Shown: in pieces, positions 1 to 8,682 of the stretch
Layout of the letters: every line of letters starts with the position of its first letter
How positions within the stretch are numbered: position 1 is the first letter of the stretch
Assembly (NCBI GenBank): GCA_030148005.1
Contig: JASBUI010000006.1
Coordinates: 1-64,000, forward strand
Direction: 5' to 3'
DNA length: 64,000 bases
From: Paracoccaceae bacterium
GTDB lineage: Bacteria; Pseudomonadota; Alphaproteobacteria; Rhodobacterales; Rhodobacteraceae
Position numbers and translations under genes: made by a program
Notes under the pieces: generated by a model
What the model was told of the DNA's origin: nothing
Seen by the model: only the letters and a program-made list of their open reading frames with translations
Database searches by the model: none

Positions 1-831
1 TCGAAGCAACCGCTCCCGCCCCGTGACGTAATGGGTGGCCGGGTACACCCAGAGCTCGGTGAGCTCGTCGAGCACCTCCCCGGTCACGGGATTCATCTGC
101 AGAATGCGCTCGACCTCGTCGCCGAAATACTCGACGCGGTAGATCGACTCCTCATACGCCGGGAAGACCTCGAGCGTGTCGCCTCTGACACGGAACTTGC
201 CCCGGACGAGATTGATCTCGTTGCGCTCGTACTGGATCTCAACCAGCCGCTTGACCGCGTGAGAAAGCGGGTACTCGACACCCCGGACGAGCCGCAACAG
301 CTGACCCTCGTACTGCTCGGGTGAACCGAGTCCGTAGATCGCCGACACGGAGGCAACGATTACGACATCCTCACGGGTCAGCAGTGCCGCCGTCGCCGAA
401 TGCCGCAACCGGTCGATCTCGTCGTTCACGGTCGATTCTTTCTCGATGTAGGTGTCGGACTGGGGGATGTAGGCCTCGGGCTGGTAATAGTCGTAGTAGC
501 TGACGAAGTACTCGACCGCGTTCTCTGGAAAGAACGATTTGAACTCACCGTAAAGCTGCGCGGCAAGGGTCTTGTTCGGGGCAAGAATGATCGCCGGTCG
601 CTGCGTTTCCTCGATGATCTTGGCCATCGTAAAGGTCTTGCCCGTGCCCGTGGCCCCCAAAAGCACCTGGTTGCGTTCGCCCGTCGTGATGCCTTGGGTC
701 AACTCGGCAATCGCCGTTGGCTGATCGCCCGCCGGGGTGAAGGGCGAGTGCATCACAAAATCCTTGCCGCCTTCAAGCTTCACACGGGTTTTCACGTCCG
801 GGGCGGGCGCGTGCATCAGTGTATCGGACAT
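1..831 (-). CDS. uvrB: UvrABC excision nuclease subunit B (N-terminal part)
   Basis: DNA-damage recognition helicase of nucleotide excision repair, acting with UvrA and UvrC. Only the first 277 codons lie in the window and the gene runs off the left edge. The Walker A motif GATGTGKT is near residue 60, followed by NKTLAAQLY and the beta-hairpin region with [10 protein letters not shown] and SDTYIEKES, all diagnostic of UvrB. The ATG at 831 has GGGA about 9 bases upstream. An in-frame ATG at 846 (adding MGIDF) is an alternative start. A GATC-N7-GTTC element lies just upstream at 864-878 and resembles the alphaproteobacterial LexA box, which would fit damage control of this gene. Confidence 0.95.
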   Translation of the reverse strand, partial: MSDTLMHAPAPDVKTRVKLEGGKDFVMHSPFTPAGDQPTAIAELTQGITTGERNQVLLGATGTGKTFTMAKIIEETQRPAIILAPNKTLAAQLYGEFKSFFPENAVEYFVSYYDYYQPEAYIPQSDTYIEKESTVNDEIDRLRHSATAALLTREDVVIVASVSAIYGLGSPEQYEGQLLRLVRGVEYPLSHAVKRLVEIQYERNEINLVRGKFRVRGDTLEVFPAYEESIYRVEYFGDEVERILQMNPVTGEVLDELTELWVYPATHYVTGRERLLR

Positions 832-863
832 AAAATCGATTCCCATTGGGTCGCCCTAGATTT

Positions 864-878
864 GATCACTTTTTGTTC
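864..878 (-). promoter_or_regulatory. candidate LexA (SOS) box upstream of uvrB
   Basis: GATC at 864-867 and GTTC at 875-878 are separated by exactly seven bases. On the uvrB strand this reads GAAC-N7-GATC. Published alphaproteobacterial LexA sites are GAAC/GTTC half-sites with seven-base spacing, and GATC is accepted as a half-site in Rhodobacter. It lies 18-33 bases ahead of the two possible uvrB starts. The assignment is by pattern only. Confidence 0.45.
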
Positions 879-1229
879 CGCTTCAAGGGAGGGGCGGGCA
901 TGGCCGCACCACTCCTGACAGAATTGCGCGGATTTCCTGAAGATAAAGGAGGGCTTAACACCTCAGAGCGACTTTCTATAAAGTTTGTGCAACTTTAACG
1001 TGTTTTTTTTGTTGCATTGGAATCGGCTCCGCCCTAGGTTTCTTTTGTAAGCAGCAGAACTGGTTGTCAGGCTGGCCGCACCACCCACCCCACCCCTCGC
1101 TCCCTCGCGGCCACCCTGGCAACCGACCCTGCGCTGAATTCTCCCACTCAATGGCCGACGGATGCGCTTGATTTACCGCGCCCGTCAAAGGATATAGGGA
1201 GGGCAAGACAAGCCACGGGAGAGATTGAA
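879..1229. other. intergenic region between uvrB and the NDUFS4-like gene
   Basis: About 350 bases separate the divergent uvrB and the following plus-strand gene. It should hold both promoters. A possible -10-like TATAGG lies near 1193 and a purine-rich GGGAGAG sits just before the ATG at 1230. The C-rich tract around 1080-1110 has no coding character. I see no convincing RNA gene or repeat. Confidence 0.5.
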
Positions 1230-1541
1230 ATGCGCGCACGCATCTACCAGCCGGCAAGAAACGCGATGCAGTCAGGCACGGCGACCAGTCGTCACTGGGT
1301 GCTGGAGTTTGCCCCGGCAAGCGCGCGGCAGGTCGACCCGCTGATGGGCTGGACCTCTTCCGGCGACACTCAGGCGCAGGTCCGCCTGACGTTCGAGGAC
1401 AAGGAAACGGCGCTTGCCTATGCCCAGAAGCACGGGATCCAGGCGATCGTTCAGGAACCTAAGCTGCGCAAACCAATCATCCGGCCCGGCGGCTACGGCG
1501 AGAATTTCGCGACCGGCCGAAGAGGCTCCTGGACCCACTGA
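1230..1541 (+). CDS. NDUFS4-like complex I accessory subunit (ETC_C1_NDUFS4 family)
   Basis: A 103-residue soluble protein of the family that includes mitochondrial NDUFS4 (18 kDa subunit of NADH:ubiquinone oxidoreductase). Seen in the sequence are the N-terminal [14 protein letters not shown], the H-W-x-L-x-F segment, then [12 protein letters not shown] and the F-x-x-x-E-x-A-x-x-Y-A region, in family order and at full bacterial length. In alphaproteobacteria this subunit associates with the peripheral arm of respiratory complex I. GGGAGAG about 8 bases upstream supports the ATG. It stands alone between uvrB and a tRNA gene, away from the nuo operon. Confidence 0.9.
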   Translation: MRARIYQPARNAMQSGTATSRHWVLEFAPASARQVDPLMGWTSSGDTQAQVRLTFEDKETALAYAQKHGIQAIVQEPKLRKPIIRPGGYGENFATGRRGSWTH

Positions 1542-1586
1542 TCACCCTTGCAAGGATCGGCTGCCTGCCCCAAAAGGGGCACCAGC

Positions 1587-1663
1587 GGTCCCGTAGCTCA
1601 ACTGGATAGAGCAGCTGACTTCTAATCAGTAGGTTGGGGGTTCGAGTCCTCCCGGGATCGCCA
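1587..1663 (+). tRNA. tRNA-Arg (anticodon TCT)
   Basis: A complete cloverleaf. The acceptor stem is GGTCCCG/CGGGATC with one G-U pair, the D-arm GCTC/GAGC, the anticodon stem GCTGA with loop CTTCTAA giving anticodon TCT (reads AGA), and the T-arm GGGGG-TTCGAGT-CCTCC. The CCA end is encoded at 1661-1663. No sign of an integrated element is visible at its 3' end. Confidence 0.97.
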
Positions 1664-1863
1664 TTTTGCCTTTCACCAACATCTTAATCTGGCTGTGTTG
1701 ATCGCTCGGGGATCGCGTGGCGGTCCATGATCATAAGCAACGGAGTGGCGGGCAAGGCGGGCTTTTGCCGCGCCTTTTCAAGTGATCGGTTCACTGCACG
1801 CAGGATAGACTTCAACTTTGCCAAGGTATTGTGCAAGTTGCCTTCAAAGCCGAAGGTGCAGCC

Positions 1864-3153
1864 ATGGCAACGGAACTGGAATTTTCTTTCGCAACGCTGA
1901 CCGGTCCGGCGAAGCGGCACATCCGGGTTTTTCAGGTCCATCAGTTTCTCGATCGTCTTGCGATGGGCTTGACGGTTGCCGTTGTTGCGCTGGCGTTGAC
2001 CGATCGAGGCATGGACCTCTTTCAGATCTCACTTCTATTCGGGGTCTACTCACTGACCACCATGGCGATGGAACTTCCGTTCGGCGGATTGGCCGACAAC
2101 ATTGGCCGCAAACCGGTCTTTCTGGCAGCGATCGTCGCCAGCTTGATTTCCCTCGCACTCTTTCTTTCGACAAGCGATTTCTATGTTCTCGCGCTCTCTT
2201 TTGCCTTCATCGGTTTTGGGCGTGCACTCCGGTCGGGCACGCTTGACGCTTGGTTCGTTGAAACCTTTAAAGCCGCCGCGCCGAATGTGGATGTTCAACC
2301 CGCTCTTGCAAAGGCGCAATGGGCCAATGCCATGGGCTTGGCGGTGGGGGCTGTTTTGGGGGGGCTTCTTCCCGATTTCCTTGGCTCGGTGGCAGTAAGA
2401 CTGGGTTTCAGTTCCTACGATGTTTCTTACGCGGCAAGCCTGGCAGTGATGGTTGGCGTGTTCGTCTACACCTTGCTTGTCATTGTGGAAAAGCCCCGCC
2501 CTTTGAACCCGCAAGCTTTGGTGCAGGGCTTTGCTACAGTACCGCTGGTGATCAAGGACGCAGGCCTTCTTGCCCTGAGGCATCCTGCGCTATCGGTGCT
2601 TTTGGCCGCTCTGGCGTTTTTCCTGATGGCTACCAACCCGGTTGAGGTGATCTGGCCCACCCATGCAAAGCCAATGTTGGAGAAGGGCTATGCAAACACG
2701 GTCATTGGTGTCCTGACCGCCGCCTATTTCTTCTCTATCGCATTTGGCGCATCGCTTTCGCCGCACATCAGCCGACTGTTCAGACGGCGGCATGGGGCGA
2801 CACTTGCGGCGGCTTTTGCTTGCCTAGCGGGCCTTCAGATCGCGCTGGCCTTACAGGGTAGCATCGTGGGCTTTGTGACTGTTTTCATCCTGTATTCCGT
2901 CGTCCTTGGTGTTTCCGAAACACCGGCCAGCAGTATTCTGCACAGATGCGTAGAAGACCGCCAGCGTTCCACAACGCTGTCTTTGAGGTCGCTGATACAG
3001 CAGCTTGGGGCAGCATTGGGCCTGATCTTGGCGGGCGCCATCGCCGATGTCTACTCCACACCCACAGCTTGGATTGTCGGTGCGGCGTTTCTTGTTGTTG
3101 CCGTTATCCTGATTGGCATCCTAGCCAAACGGCTTGCCGCAGAGATTGAATAG
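1864..3153 (+). CDS. major facilitator superfamily transporter (drug-efflux type)
   Basis: A 429-residue polytopic inner-membrane protein with about 12 hydrophobic segments. The loop 2-3 signature of MFS exporters is visible as GGLADNIGRKPVF, preceded by a membrane segment with SLLFGVYSLTTMAMELPFG. Length and layout match MFS multidrug or small-molecule exporters; the substrate cannot be told. The ATG at 1864 is preceded by GAAGGTG at suitable distance. An in-frame GTG at 1831 would add 11 residues but has no clear ribosome site. It is convergent with the dehalogenase gene. Confidence 0.88.
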   Translation: MATELEFSFATLTGPAKRHIRVFQVHQFLDRLAMGLTVAVVALALTDRGMDLFQISLLFGVYSLTTMAMELPFGGLADNIGRKPVFLAAIVASLISLALFLSTSDFYVLALSFAFIGFGRALRSGTLDAWFVETFKAAAPNVDVQPALAKAQWANAMGLAVGAVLGGLLPDFLGSVAVRLGFSSYDVSYAASLAVMVGVFVYTLLVIVEKPRPLNPQALVQGFATVPLVIKDAGLLALRHPALSVLLAALAFFLMATNPVEVIWPTHAKPMLEKGYANTVIGVLTAAYFFSIAFGASLSPHISRLFRRRHGATLAAAFACLAGLQIALALQGSIVGFVTVFILYSVVLGVSETPASSILHRCVEDRQRSTTLSLRSLIQQLGAALGLILAGAIADVYSTPTAWIVGAAFLVVAVILIGILAKRLAAEIE

Positions 3154-3177
3154 CGGCCATTCGTGCAACATGCAGCA
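3153..3177 (+). repeat. dispersed repeat, copy 1
   Basis: A segment beginning GCGGCCATTCGTGCAAC and continuing TGCAGCA. Related GCGGCCATTC sequence occurs at 4337-4370 and, on the minus strand, at 55515-55562. This copy starts at the stop codon of the MFS gene and lies in the convergent gap before the dehalogenase. Confidence 0.4.
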
Positions 3178-3273
3178 TTGGCCATTAAGGGCCATTGCGG
3201 ACCACTCGCCGCCCTCAACGAACCCATTGTGTAAAGGCAGATGTGCCCGGCAACTGAGCCAAACCTGTTGCAA

Positions 3274-4179
3274 TCAGCTTTGCGCGATGAACTTCAGGGT
3301 CGCCTGCGCTAACGCCGGGCCAGCATCCTCTTGAAGGAAATGTCCCGCATTCGGAAGGATGGTATGATCCCGGCCGGCGGCCCCGGGGATCAGTTTCTGG
3401 AAAATCCCGTCTACTCCAGCCATGATCTTATCGTCTTCGCCGAAAACTGTCAGAAACGGGGTGTGCAGGCTTTTCAGTGTCTCCCACGCGGCTCGGTTTG
3501 CGGCGGACGCAGGGTCGTCTGGCGCGTCGGGAACCAGCATGGGAAACTGCCGAGCGCCGGCCAGATAGCGCGAGTCTGGGAACGGGGCGTTGTAGGCGGC
3601 AACCTCTTCATCTGAAATCTTGGACGTAGTCCCGCCAGACACGATGCGACCCGCGTCAAATTCAGGCACTGATTGCGAATACTCCCGCCATGAAAGGAAC
3701 GCCGCGCCCATAGGTATATCGCCGGTCGGCAGGGCGGTGTTTGCCACGACTACACGGGCAAAGCGTTCAGGCATGCGCGCGACCAGCCGCAAACCTATAA
3801 GCCCGCCCCAGTCCTGACAGAACAAGGTGATGCCCTTCAGATCGACCTTCTGCAACCACTCCGCCGCCCAGTCTACGTGGCGTTGATAGGTGTAGTCGGA
3901 CCTTTGAGTTGGCTTGTCCGACCGGCCAAACCCGATCAGGTCCGGGGCAACAACCCTGTGCCTCGCGTCTTTGAAAAAAGGGATCATGTGCCGATAAAGA
4001 AAGCACCAAGTGGGTTCCCCATGCATCAGCAACACTGGCGGAGCGTCTGCCGGTCCCTCGTCCAGATAATGCATCCGAAGCCGACCACCCTCCGTGTCGT
4101 CCACGTCAAGGTAACTCGGTTCAAACGCAAAATCTGGAAGTCCGTTGAACCGTTCGTCTGGTGTGCGAAGAAAATCCAT
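3274..4179 (-). CDS. haloalkane dehalogenase, subfamily I (DhlA-like)
   Basis: An alpha/beta hydrolase of 301 residues predicted to convert haloalkanes plus water to alcohol and halide in the cytoplasm. The full subfamily-I set is visible: HGEPTW (residues 53-58, oxyanion hole), nucleophile Asp123 with halide-binding Trp124 in CQDWGG, second halide-binding Trp164 in FLSWREY, acid Asp250 in GEDDK and base His280 in NAGHFLQE. Overall similarity to Xanthobacter DhlA is strong (APFPDSRYLAG, RSDKP). The frame stays open to 4440, but the extra 87 codons are not family-like and GGGGGAG stands just before the ATG at 4179. The natural substrate is unknown. A 2-haloacid dehalogenase lies 13 kb away. 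Confidence 0.9.
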   Translation of the reverse strand: MDFLRTPDERFNGLPDFAFEPSYLDVDDTEGGRLRMHYLDEGPADAPPVLLMHGEPTWCFLYRHMIPFFKDARHRVVAPDLIGFGRSDKPTQRSDYTYQRHVDWAAEWLQKVDLKGITLFCQDWGGLIGLRLVARMPERFARVVVANTALPTGDIPMGAAFLSWREYSQSVPEFDAGRIVSGGTTSKISDEEVAAYNAPFPDSRYLAGARQFPMLVPDAPDDPASAANRAAWETLKSLHTPFLTVFGEDDKIMAGVDGIFQKLIPGAAGRDHTILPNAGHFLQEDAGPALAQATLKFIAQS

Positions 4180-4336
4180 ACTCCCCCCAAAGATGCCGAG
4201 TTCTTCGGCCAAGTGACTGTGCGCGAGAAACCGCGACGGGTCCAGCCCCGGGGCATGTCGACTTTTGGCTGCATTGAGCGCACTGGCACCACCAGAGCGC
4301 CGCAGGGTCACTTCGGAAGGTATGTACAGGGCGGAT

Positions 4337-4370
4337 AAGGACGGCCCTTTGCGGCCATTCACCGTGCAAT
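4337..4370 (+). repeat. dispersed repeat, copy 2
   Basis: Contains AAGGACGGCC followed by TTTGCGGCCATTC and then CGTGCAAT. The AAGGACGGCC and GCGGCCATTC blocks recur in the same order and spacing on the minus strand at 55515-55562. The second block also occurs at 3153-3177. Confidence 0.45.
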
Positions 4371-4536
4371 CAATCCTGCGATGCGGCTCGTCAGTAGGTC
4401 TCGCCAAAGGAAGCGCGTCAATAACATAGATGAAACGCAAGCGATGGTGCCAAGGGCGGTTGCAACTACTTTGTTACGCAAGAGCGAGCACGATCGGGAG
4501 CGGATCAAGCCGCAAGAATCGACCCGCGTAGCTTCC

Positions 4537-4550
4537 TGAAACCGATTTCA
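4537..4550 (+). promoter_or_regulatory. candidate distal LacI-family operator
   Basis: TGAAACCGATTTCA is an imperfect palindrome with the central CG typical of LacI-family sites. It shares GAAACCG-TTTC with the perfect palindrome at 4803-4818, about 267 bases downstream centre to centre. Such pairs can support repression by looping; that role is inferred. Confidence 0.45.
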
Positions 4551-4802
4551 TGGCGCATCGAAAACATGGTCGCGACGTCGGTGCTGGCACTTGCAGATCA
4601 CTTTCTGTCGGGCACTTGCCAGGAACCTCGCGGGGGGCCTTGCCTCTGACAGAGACGTCGAGAGTTTTGCTTTAAGATACCGAATTAAAAAGAAAAAGAT
4701 TCAAAACCTCAAGTCAGCGTACCGTTGGGCCTGGCGTTCGGGTTGCCGAGGTTCGTGGAGGTCCGGGCCGGAATGCTGCGCTGCGGCGTTTTTTTGGGGT
4801 TG

Positions 4803-4818
4803 CCGAAACCGGTTTCGG
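4803..4818 (+). promoter_or_regulatory. LacI-family operator (perfect palindrome)
   Basis: CCGAAACCGGTTTCGG is a perfect 16-bp palindrome with central CG and GAAACCGGTTTC core, the form bound by many LacI-family sugar regulators. It ends 17 bases before the chosen ATG of the regulator gene, so autoregulation of the whole operon is likely. Its position also argues against a longer upstream start for that gene. Confidence 0.7.
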
Positions 4819-4835
4819 AACAAACCTTGCCGCCC

Positions 4836-5978
4836 ATGATAAAGCCTGCCAGCTCAAATCCAGTTGCGGCCAAAAGCCAGATCCGGGTGCGCCCAAATCG
4901 CGTCCGGATTGCTGATGTGGCTGAGGCGCTGGGCGTCACCAAAAGCACGGTCAGCCGGGCCCTGAACGGCTATCCCGACATCTCAGAAGGGACGCGCCTG
5001 CGGATCAAGCGGGCCGCGGACACCATGGGGTATCGCCCGCTTAGCCACGCGCAGGCCATTCGCACCGGCCGTGTCCGGGCACTTGGACTGATCGTCGAGG
5101 TCGGTGAGTACGACGCGCACCGCCCGTTTCTGGCCGAGTTTCTGGCCGGGGTCACACGCGGTGCCAGCGCCGAAAGCTGGACGCTGACGGTCGCGACCTC
5201 CGTCTCGGCCGAGGACACGCAATCAACGCTTGCCCGGTTGGTCGAGGAACACAAGGCCGACGGTTTCATCCTGCCGCGAACACGGCTTGAAGACCCGCGC
5301 GTTCAGTTCCTTCGCGAACAGGGCGTTCCTTTCGTTCTTTACGGACGCACCCGCGACGCGACCGATTGCGCCTGGTTCGACATCGTAAGCGAAGATGCGA
5401 TTGAACAGGCCGTGGCGCGTCTTGCCGCTCAAGGCCATCGTCGCATTGCTTTCGTGAATGCAGGGCGTGAGTACAACTTTGCCCATGTCCGCCATCAGGG
5501 TTACCTGTCTGGCCTGCATGCGGCCGGGCTGGATCATGACGCGTCCCTGATTATGGGCGATGCGGTGACATCGCAGGACGGGCAGGCGGCCACGCTGAAA
5601 CTTTTGGCGCTGGCAAGCCCGCCAACGGCGATCGTCTTTGCGACCGACAAGGCGGCCATGGGTTCATACCTTGCGGCAAGTGATCTTGGGCTGACGATCG
5701 GGCGCGATATCTCTGTCATTTCCTACGACGGATTGCCCGAGGGCGCCTTCGCCCAGCCGGGTTTGACGACCTATGCCGTCGATACGAACCACGCAGGCGA
5801 ACGGCTTGCAAAACTCTTGATCGAACGCATCCGGGGAACGGCGCCAGAAGACCTGCGCGAACTTGCCCCGGCGCAACTTGTCGCGCGCGGCTCTGACGGG
5901 CCGCCCACGCTGACATCCAAAGAACTGGCGGCGCGTCTAAGCCGCGATGAAGGTCCAATTAACGGGAGGAAATCATGA
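4836..5978 (+). CDS. LacI-family transcriptional regulator of the ABC sugar operon
   Basis: A 380-residue repressor with an N-terminal helix-turn-helix (VRIADVAEALGVTKSTVSRALNGYPDIS, about residues 22-50), the hinge-helix region ending MGYRPL, and a periplasmic-binding-protein-like effector domain (ALGLIVEV onward, with VFATDKAAMG and ISVISYDG). Such proteins release DNA on binding the imported sugar or a derivative. The open frame begins at 4725, but ATG 4836 gives family length and leaves the palindrome 4803-4818 outside the gene. The stop overlaps the next start (ATGA), so the regulator appears to be the first gene of the operon it controls. Confidence 0.93.
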   Translation: MIKPASSNPVAAKSQIRVRPNRVRIADVAEALGVTKSTVSRALNGYPDISEGTRLRIKRAADTMGYRPLSHAQAIRTGRVRALGLIVEVGEYDAHRPFLAEFLAGVTRGASAESWTLTVATSVSAEDTQSTLARLVEEHKADGFILPRTRLEDPRVQFLREQGVPFVLYGRTRDATDCAWFDIVSEDAIEQAVARLAAQGHRRIAFVNAGREYNFAHVRHQGYLSGLHAAGLDHDASLIMGDAVTSQDGQAATLKLLALASPPTAIVFATDKAAMGSYLAASDLGLTIGRDISVISYDGLPEGAFAQPGLTTYAVDTNHAGERLAKLLIERIRGTAPEDLRELAPAQLVARGSDGPPTLTSKELAARLSRDEGPINGRKS

Positions 5979-7336
5979 CCTATCAACCAAAAGGAAGACT
6001 GGCGAAACTTATGACCGGGGCGTCACTGGCCCTGGCAATTAGCGCCATCGGCGTTCACGCCGAGACGATCCGCTTCTGGACAACCGAAGAACAGCCCGAG
6101 CGTCTTGCCAAGCAGCAAGAGATGGCTGCCGAGTTCAAGGCCGCAACCGGAACCGAGGTTGAGGTTATACCGGTCACCGAAAGCGATCTGGGCACCCGCG
6201 CAACGGCGGCATTTGCAGCCGGCGATCTGCCTGATGTCATCTATCACACCCTGCAATACGCTTTGCCTTGGGCAGAGGCGGGCATCCTTGACACAGAGGC
6301 GGCGACCGACGTGGTTGACCAGCTCGGTCAGGGCACATTCGCGCCGGGCGCATTGAACATGGCCGCCTTTGACGGCGGTTATGCGGCTGTTCCAGTGGAT
6401 GGCTGGACGCAGATGATCGTCTATCGCAAGGATCTGTTCGACGCCAACGGTCTGGCCGCTCCGACGACATATGCGGCCGTTCTTGCCGCGATCGACAAGC
6501 TGAGCAACCCGCCAGAGATGTACGGCTTTGTCGCCGCAACCAAGGTTGATGAAAACTTCATGAGCCAGGTTCTGGAGCATGTCTTCCTCGCCAACGGCGT
6601 CTCGCCGGTCGATGACAACGGCTTCAGCCCGCTGGATGAGGCAAAGACGACCGAGGTTCTGGATTTCTACAAGGCCATCGCCAAAGCCTCCCCTCCGGGT
6701 GAGCTGTTCTGGAAGCAGTCGAGAGAGCTTTACTTTGCAGGCAAGGCCGCGATGATCATCTGGTCGCCCTTCATTCTGGACGAACTGGCAGGTCTGCGTG
6801 ACAGCGCCCCGCCCACCATCAACAGCGATCCGACCTCGGGCGAGCTGGCAAGCAAGACAGGCATCGTCACAACCTTTGCCGGCCCCTCGAACCCCGAAGG
6901 TGCCGCATGGGGCGATGTTCGCTACTTTGGCATCACTTCTGACGCCAACACCTCGGCTGCCGAAGACTTCGTCAAGTTCTCGATGGATCAGGGCTATACC
7001 CAGACGCTTTCCATCGCGCCCGAAGGTAAGTTCCCGGTTCGCCGCGGCAACGCCGAAGATCCCGAGAAGTTCGTGAAGGCATGGTCAAAGCTGCCTGTCG
7101 GCGTGGATCGCAAGGCGCCCTTGTCCGATCTTTATGCCCCCGAAATGATCTCGCAGATCGTTGGCGGTCTTGATGTGGCCCAGCGTTGGGGCGTCAAGGA
7201 AGGTCAGCTTTCGCTGGCGTCCAAGATGATCAACAGTCAGGTGATCAACCGTCTGGTTCGCGAATACATCGACGGTGCACGCGATGCCAAGGCAACCGTG
7301 GCCGAGATGAACGCGGAACTGGCCAAGATCAACTAA
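5975..7336 (+). CDS. carbohydrate ABC transporter, periplasmic binding protein
   Basis: A 453-residue family-1 extracellular solute-binding protein, predicted to capture a sugar or glycoside in the periplasm. A Sec signal peptide is visible: basic start, hydrophobic LALAISAIG, then VHA-ET as the cleavage site near residue 30. Mature sequence begins IRFWTTEEQ and carries the MAAEFKAATGTEVEVIPV region typical of MalE/UgpB relatives. A strong GGGAGGAAAT lies before the ATG, which overlaps the regulator stop. Gene order with the downstream permeases, hydrolase and ATPase resembles the rhizobial agl (alpha-glucoside) operon. The ligand cannot be read from sequence. Confidence 0.92.
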   Translation: MTYQPKGRLAKLMTGASLALAISAIGVHAETIRFWTTEEQPERLAKQQEMAAEFKAATGTEVEVIPVTESDLGTRATAAFAAGDLPDVIYHTLQYALPWAEAGILDTEAATDVVDQLGQGTFAPGALNMAAFDGGYAAVPVDGWTQMIVYRKDLFDANGLAAPTTYAAVLAAIDKLSNPPEMYGFVAATKVDENFMSQVLEHVFLANGVSPVDDNGFSPLDEAKTTEVLDFYKAIAKASPPGELFWKQSRELYFAGKAAMIIWSPFILDELAGLRDSAPPTINSDPTSGELASKTGIVTTFAGPSNPEGAAWGDVRYFGITSDANTSAAEDFVKFSMDQGYTQTLSIAPEGKFPVRRGNAEDPEKFVKAWSKLPVGVDRKAPLSDLYAPEMISQIVGGLDVAQRWGVKEGQLSLASKMINSQVINRLVREYIDGARDAKATVAEMNAELAKIN

Positions 7337-7447
7337 ACTTGCCAAACGGCTGGGACCTGCGCATACCGCGCGGGCCCCGGCCGGTCGCACCTTCGGGCAG
7401 TTGCGCTATGATCGCGCCTGCACGTCCCGTTTCAAATGGAGTTGCCA

Positions 7448-8680
7448 ATGATGGCCCCCGAGCCCCCAAAGGGAACGGGCCCCCTGCAAAAGCGCGAGGC
7501 GCGCTTGGCGTGGGGGCTGTTGTTCCCCACGTTGTTCAGCGTCGCGCTGGTGGTGATCCTTCCGCTTCTGGCGATCTTCTGGATCAGCGTGAAACCCGTC
7601 GGTCTTGCCGATCTGCGCGCAACCGCACCCATCGTACGCGAAACGCTTCGGGGGCGTGGGCAGGACCTTCAGATCGAATACAGGCTTCGAAACTCCAGCC
7701 AGACAGACCCCATCAAGGGCGTCACGCTCACCGATGTGATCCCGCCCCAGTTCACGCTTGGCCCCGTGGCTCAGCCTTGCGTTCTGACTGGCCGCAAACT
7801 GGCCTGCGACTTTGGTGACATCGAAGGGGGCTTTCGCACGCGCCTGCGCATTCCGGTGACAATCTCGGGCGATCCGGCGATTGCCGAAGATGCCATGGCC
7901 CAAAGCCCGCCGACCATCACCGGCACGGCCGATAACATCCTGACAAACTTCAGTTTCACATTTGAAAACTTCGCCCGCGTCTTTGACAGCTCTGAGTTCT
8001 ACAGCGTTCTGGGCGTGACAATTTTCTATTCGGTCTTTGGAACAATCGGCGCGCTGGTGATGGGGCTGTTCGCGGCGATGCTGCTGAACAAAAGCTTTCG
8101 GGGCCAAGGCATTCTGCGCGGTCTATACCTTTTTCCCTATGTCGCGCCGGTCATCGCTGTCGCCTTCACATGGGTGACGCTTTTCGATCCATTCTCAGGC
8201 TCGGCCAATGCGCTGTTGATCCAGATGGGCGTCAGCGCCGGGCCGATCAACTTCTTTGGTGAGCGCCCGCTTGCGCTGATCATGGTGACCGTCTTTGAAA
8301 TCTGGCGCTACTTCCCGCTGTCGTTCCTTTTCATCCTTGCGCGAATGCAGTCGATCGATACGGACATGTACGAGGCGGCCGATATGGATGGCGCCAGCCC
8401 GTTTCAAAAGTTCTGGTACCTCTCGCTGCCCCAGCTTTTGGGCATCCTGTCGGTCCTCTTTCTGTTGCGGTTCATCTGGACCTTCAACAAGTTCGACGAC
8501 ATTTTCCTTTTGACGGGCGGCAACGCGGGCACCCGGACGCTGACCGTCAATGTCTATGAACAGGCCTTTGCCGTCTCCAACATCGGCGCTGGCGCTGCCG
8601 TGGCGGTTGTCATCTTCTTCTGTCTTCTGCTCTTCAGCTTTCTCTTCTTCCGCTTCATCAGCCGCGAGGAGGGGCTTTGA
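7448..8680 (+). CDS. ABC transporter permease, MalF type, with an extra periplasmic domain
   Basis: An inner-membrane permease of 410 residues. The EAA loop that docks with the ATPase is seen as YEAADMDGASPFQKFWYLSLP. The first membrane segment (about residues 22-44) is separated from the next (about 183) by roughly 110 polar residues. Part of these, encoded at about 7664-7864, reads like a DUF11/Ig-like domain: GVTLTDVIPPQFTLG, two cysteines, then a beta-rich RIPVTIS end. Most MalF relatives lack this domain; E. coli MalF has an unrelated large P2 loop. GGAG at 7438-7441 favours ATG 7448; ATG 7436 and 7451 are alternatives. Confidence 0.9.
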   Translation: MMAPEPPKGTGPLQKREARLAWGLLFPTLFSVALVVILPLLAIFWISVKPVGLADLRATAPIVRETLRGRGQDLQIEYRLRNSSQTDPIKGVTLTDVIPPQFTLGPVAQPCVLTGRKLACDFGDIEGGFRTRLRIPVTISGDPAIAEDAMAQSPPTITGTADNILTNFSFTFENFARVFDSSEFYSVLGVTIFYSVFGTIGALVMGLFAAMLLNKSFRGQGILRGLYLFPYVAPVIAVAFTWVTLFDPFSGSANALLIQMGVSAGPINFFGERPLALIMVTVFEIWRYFPLSFLFILARMQSIDTDMYEAADMDGASPFQKFWYLSLPQLLGILSVLFLLRFIWTFNKFDDIFLLTGGNAGTRTLTVNVYEQAFAVSNIGAGAAVAVVIFFCLLLFSFLFFRFISREEGL

Positions 8681-8682
8681 AA

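Larger units (their letters stand above)
4180..4835. other. intergenic region ahead of the LacI operon
   Basis: A 650-base gap between the divergent dehalogenase and LacI-family genes. It contains a dispersed-repeat copy at 4337-4370 and two LacI-type palindromes at 4537-4550 and 4803-4818, described separately. An AT-rich stretch lies at 4660-4710. Short open frames here have no recognisable protein character. I could not fix a -35/-10 pair with confidence. Confidence 0.6.

Noticed and set aside
4180-4440. N-terminal extension of the haloalkane dehalogenase (87 extra codons)
   Set aside because: The extra residues do not resemble the family, and a strong GGGGGAG stands before ATG 4179, which gives the normal length.
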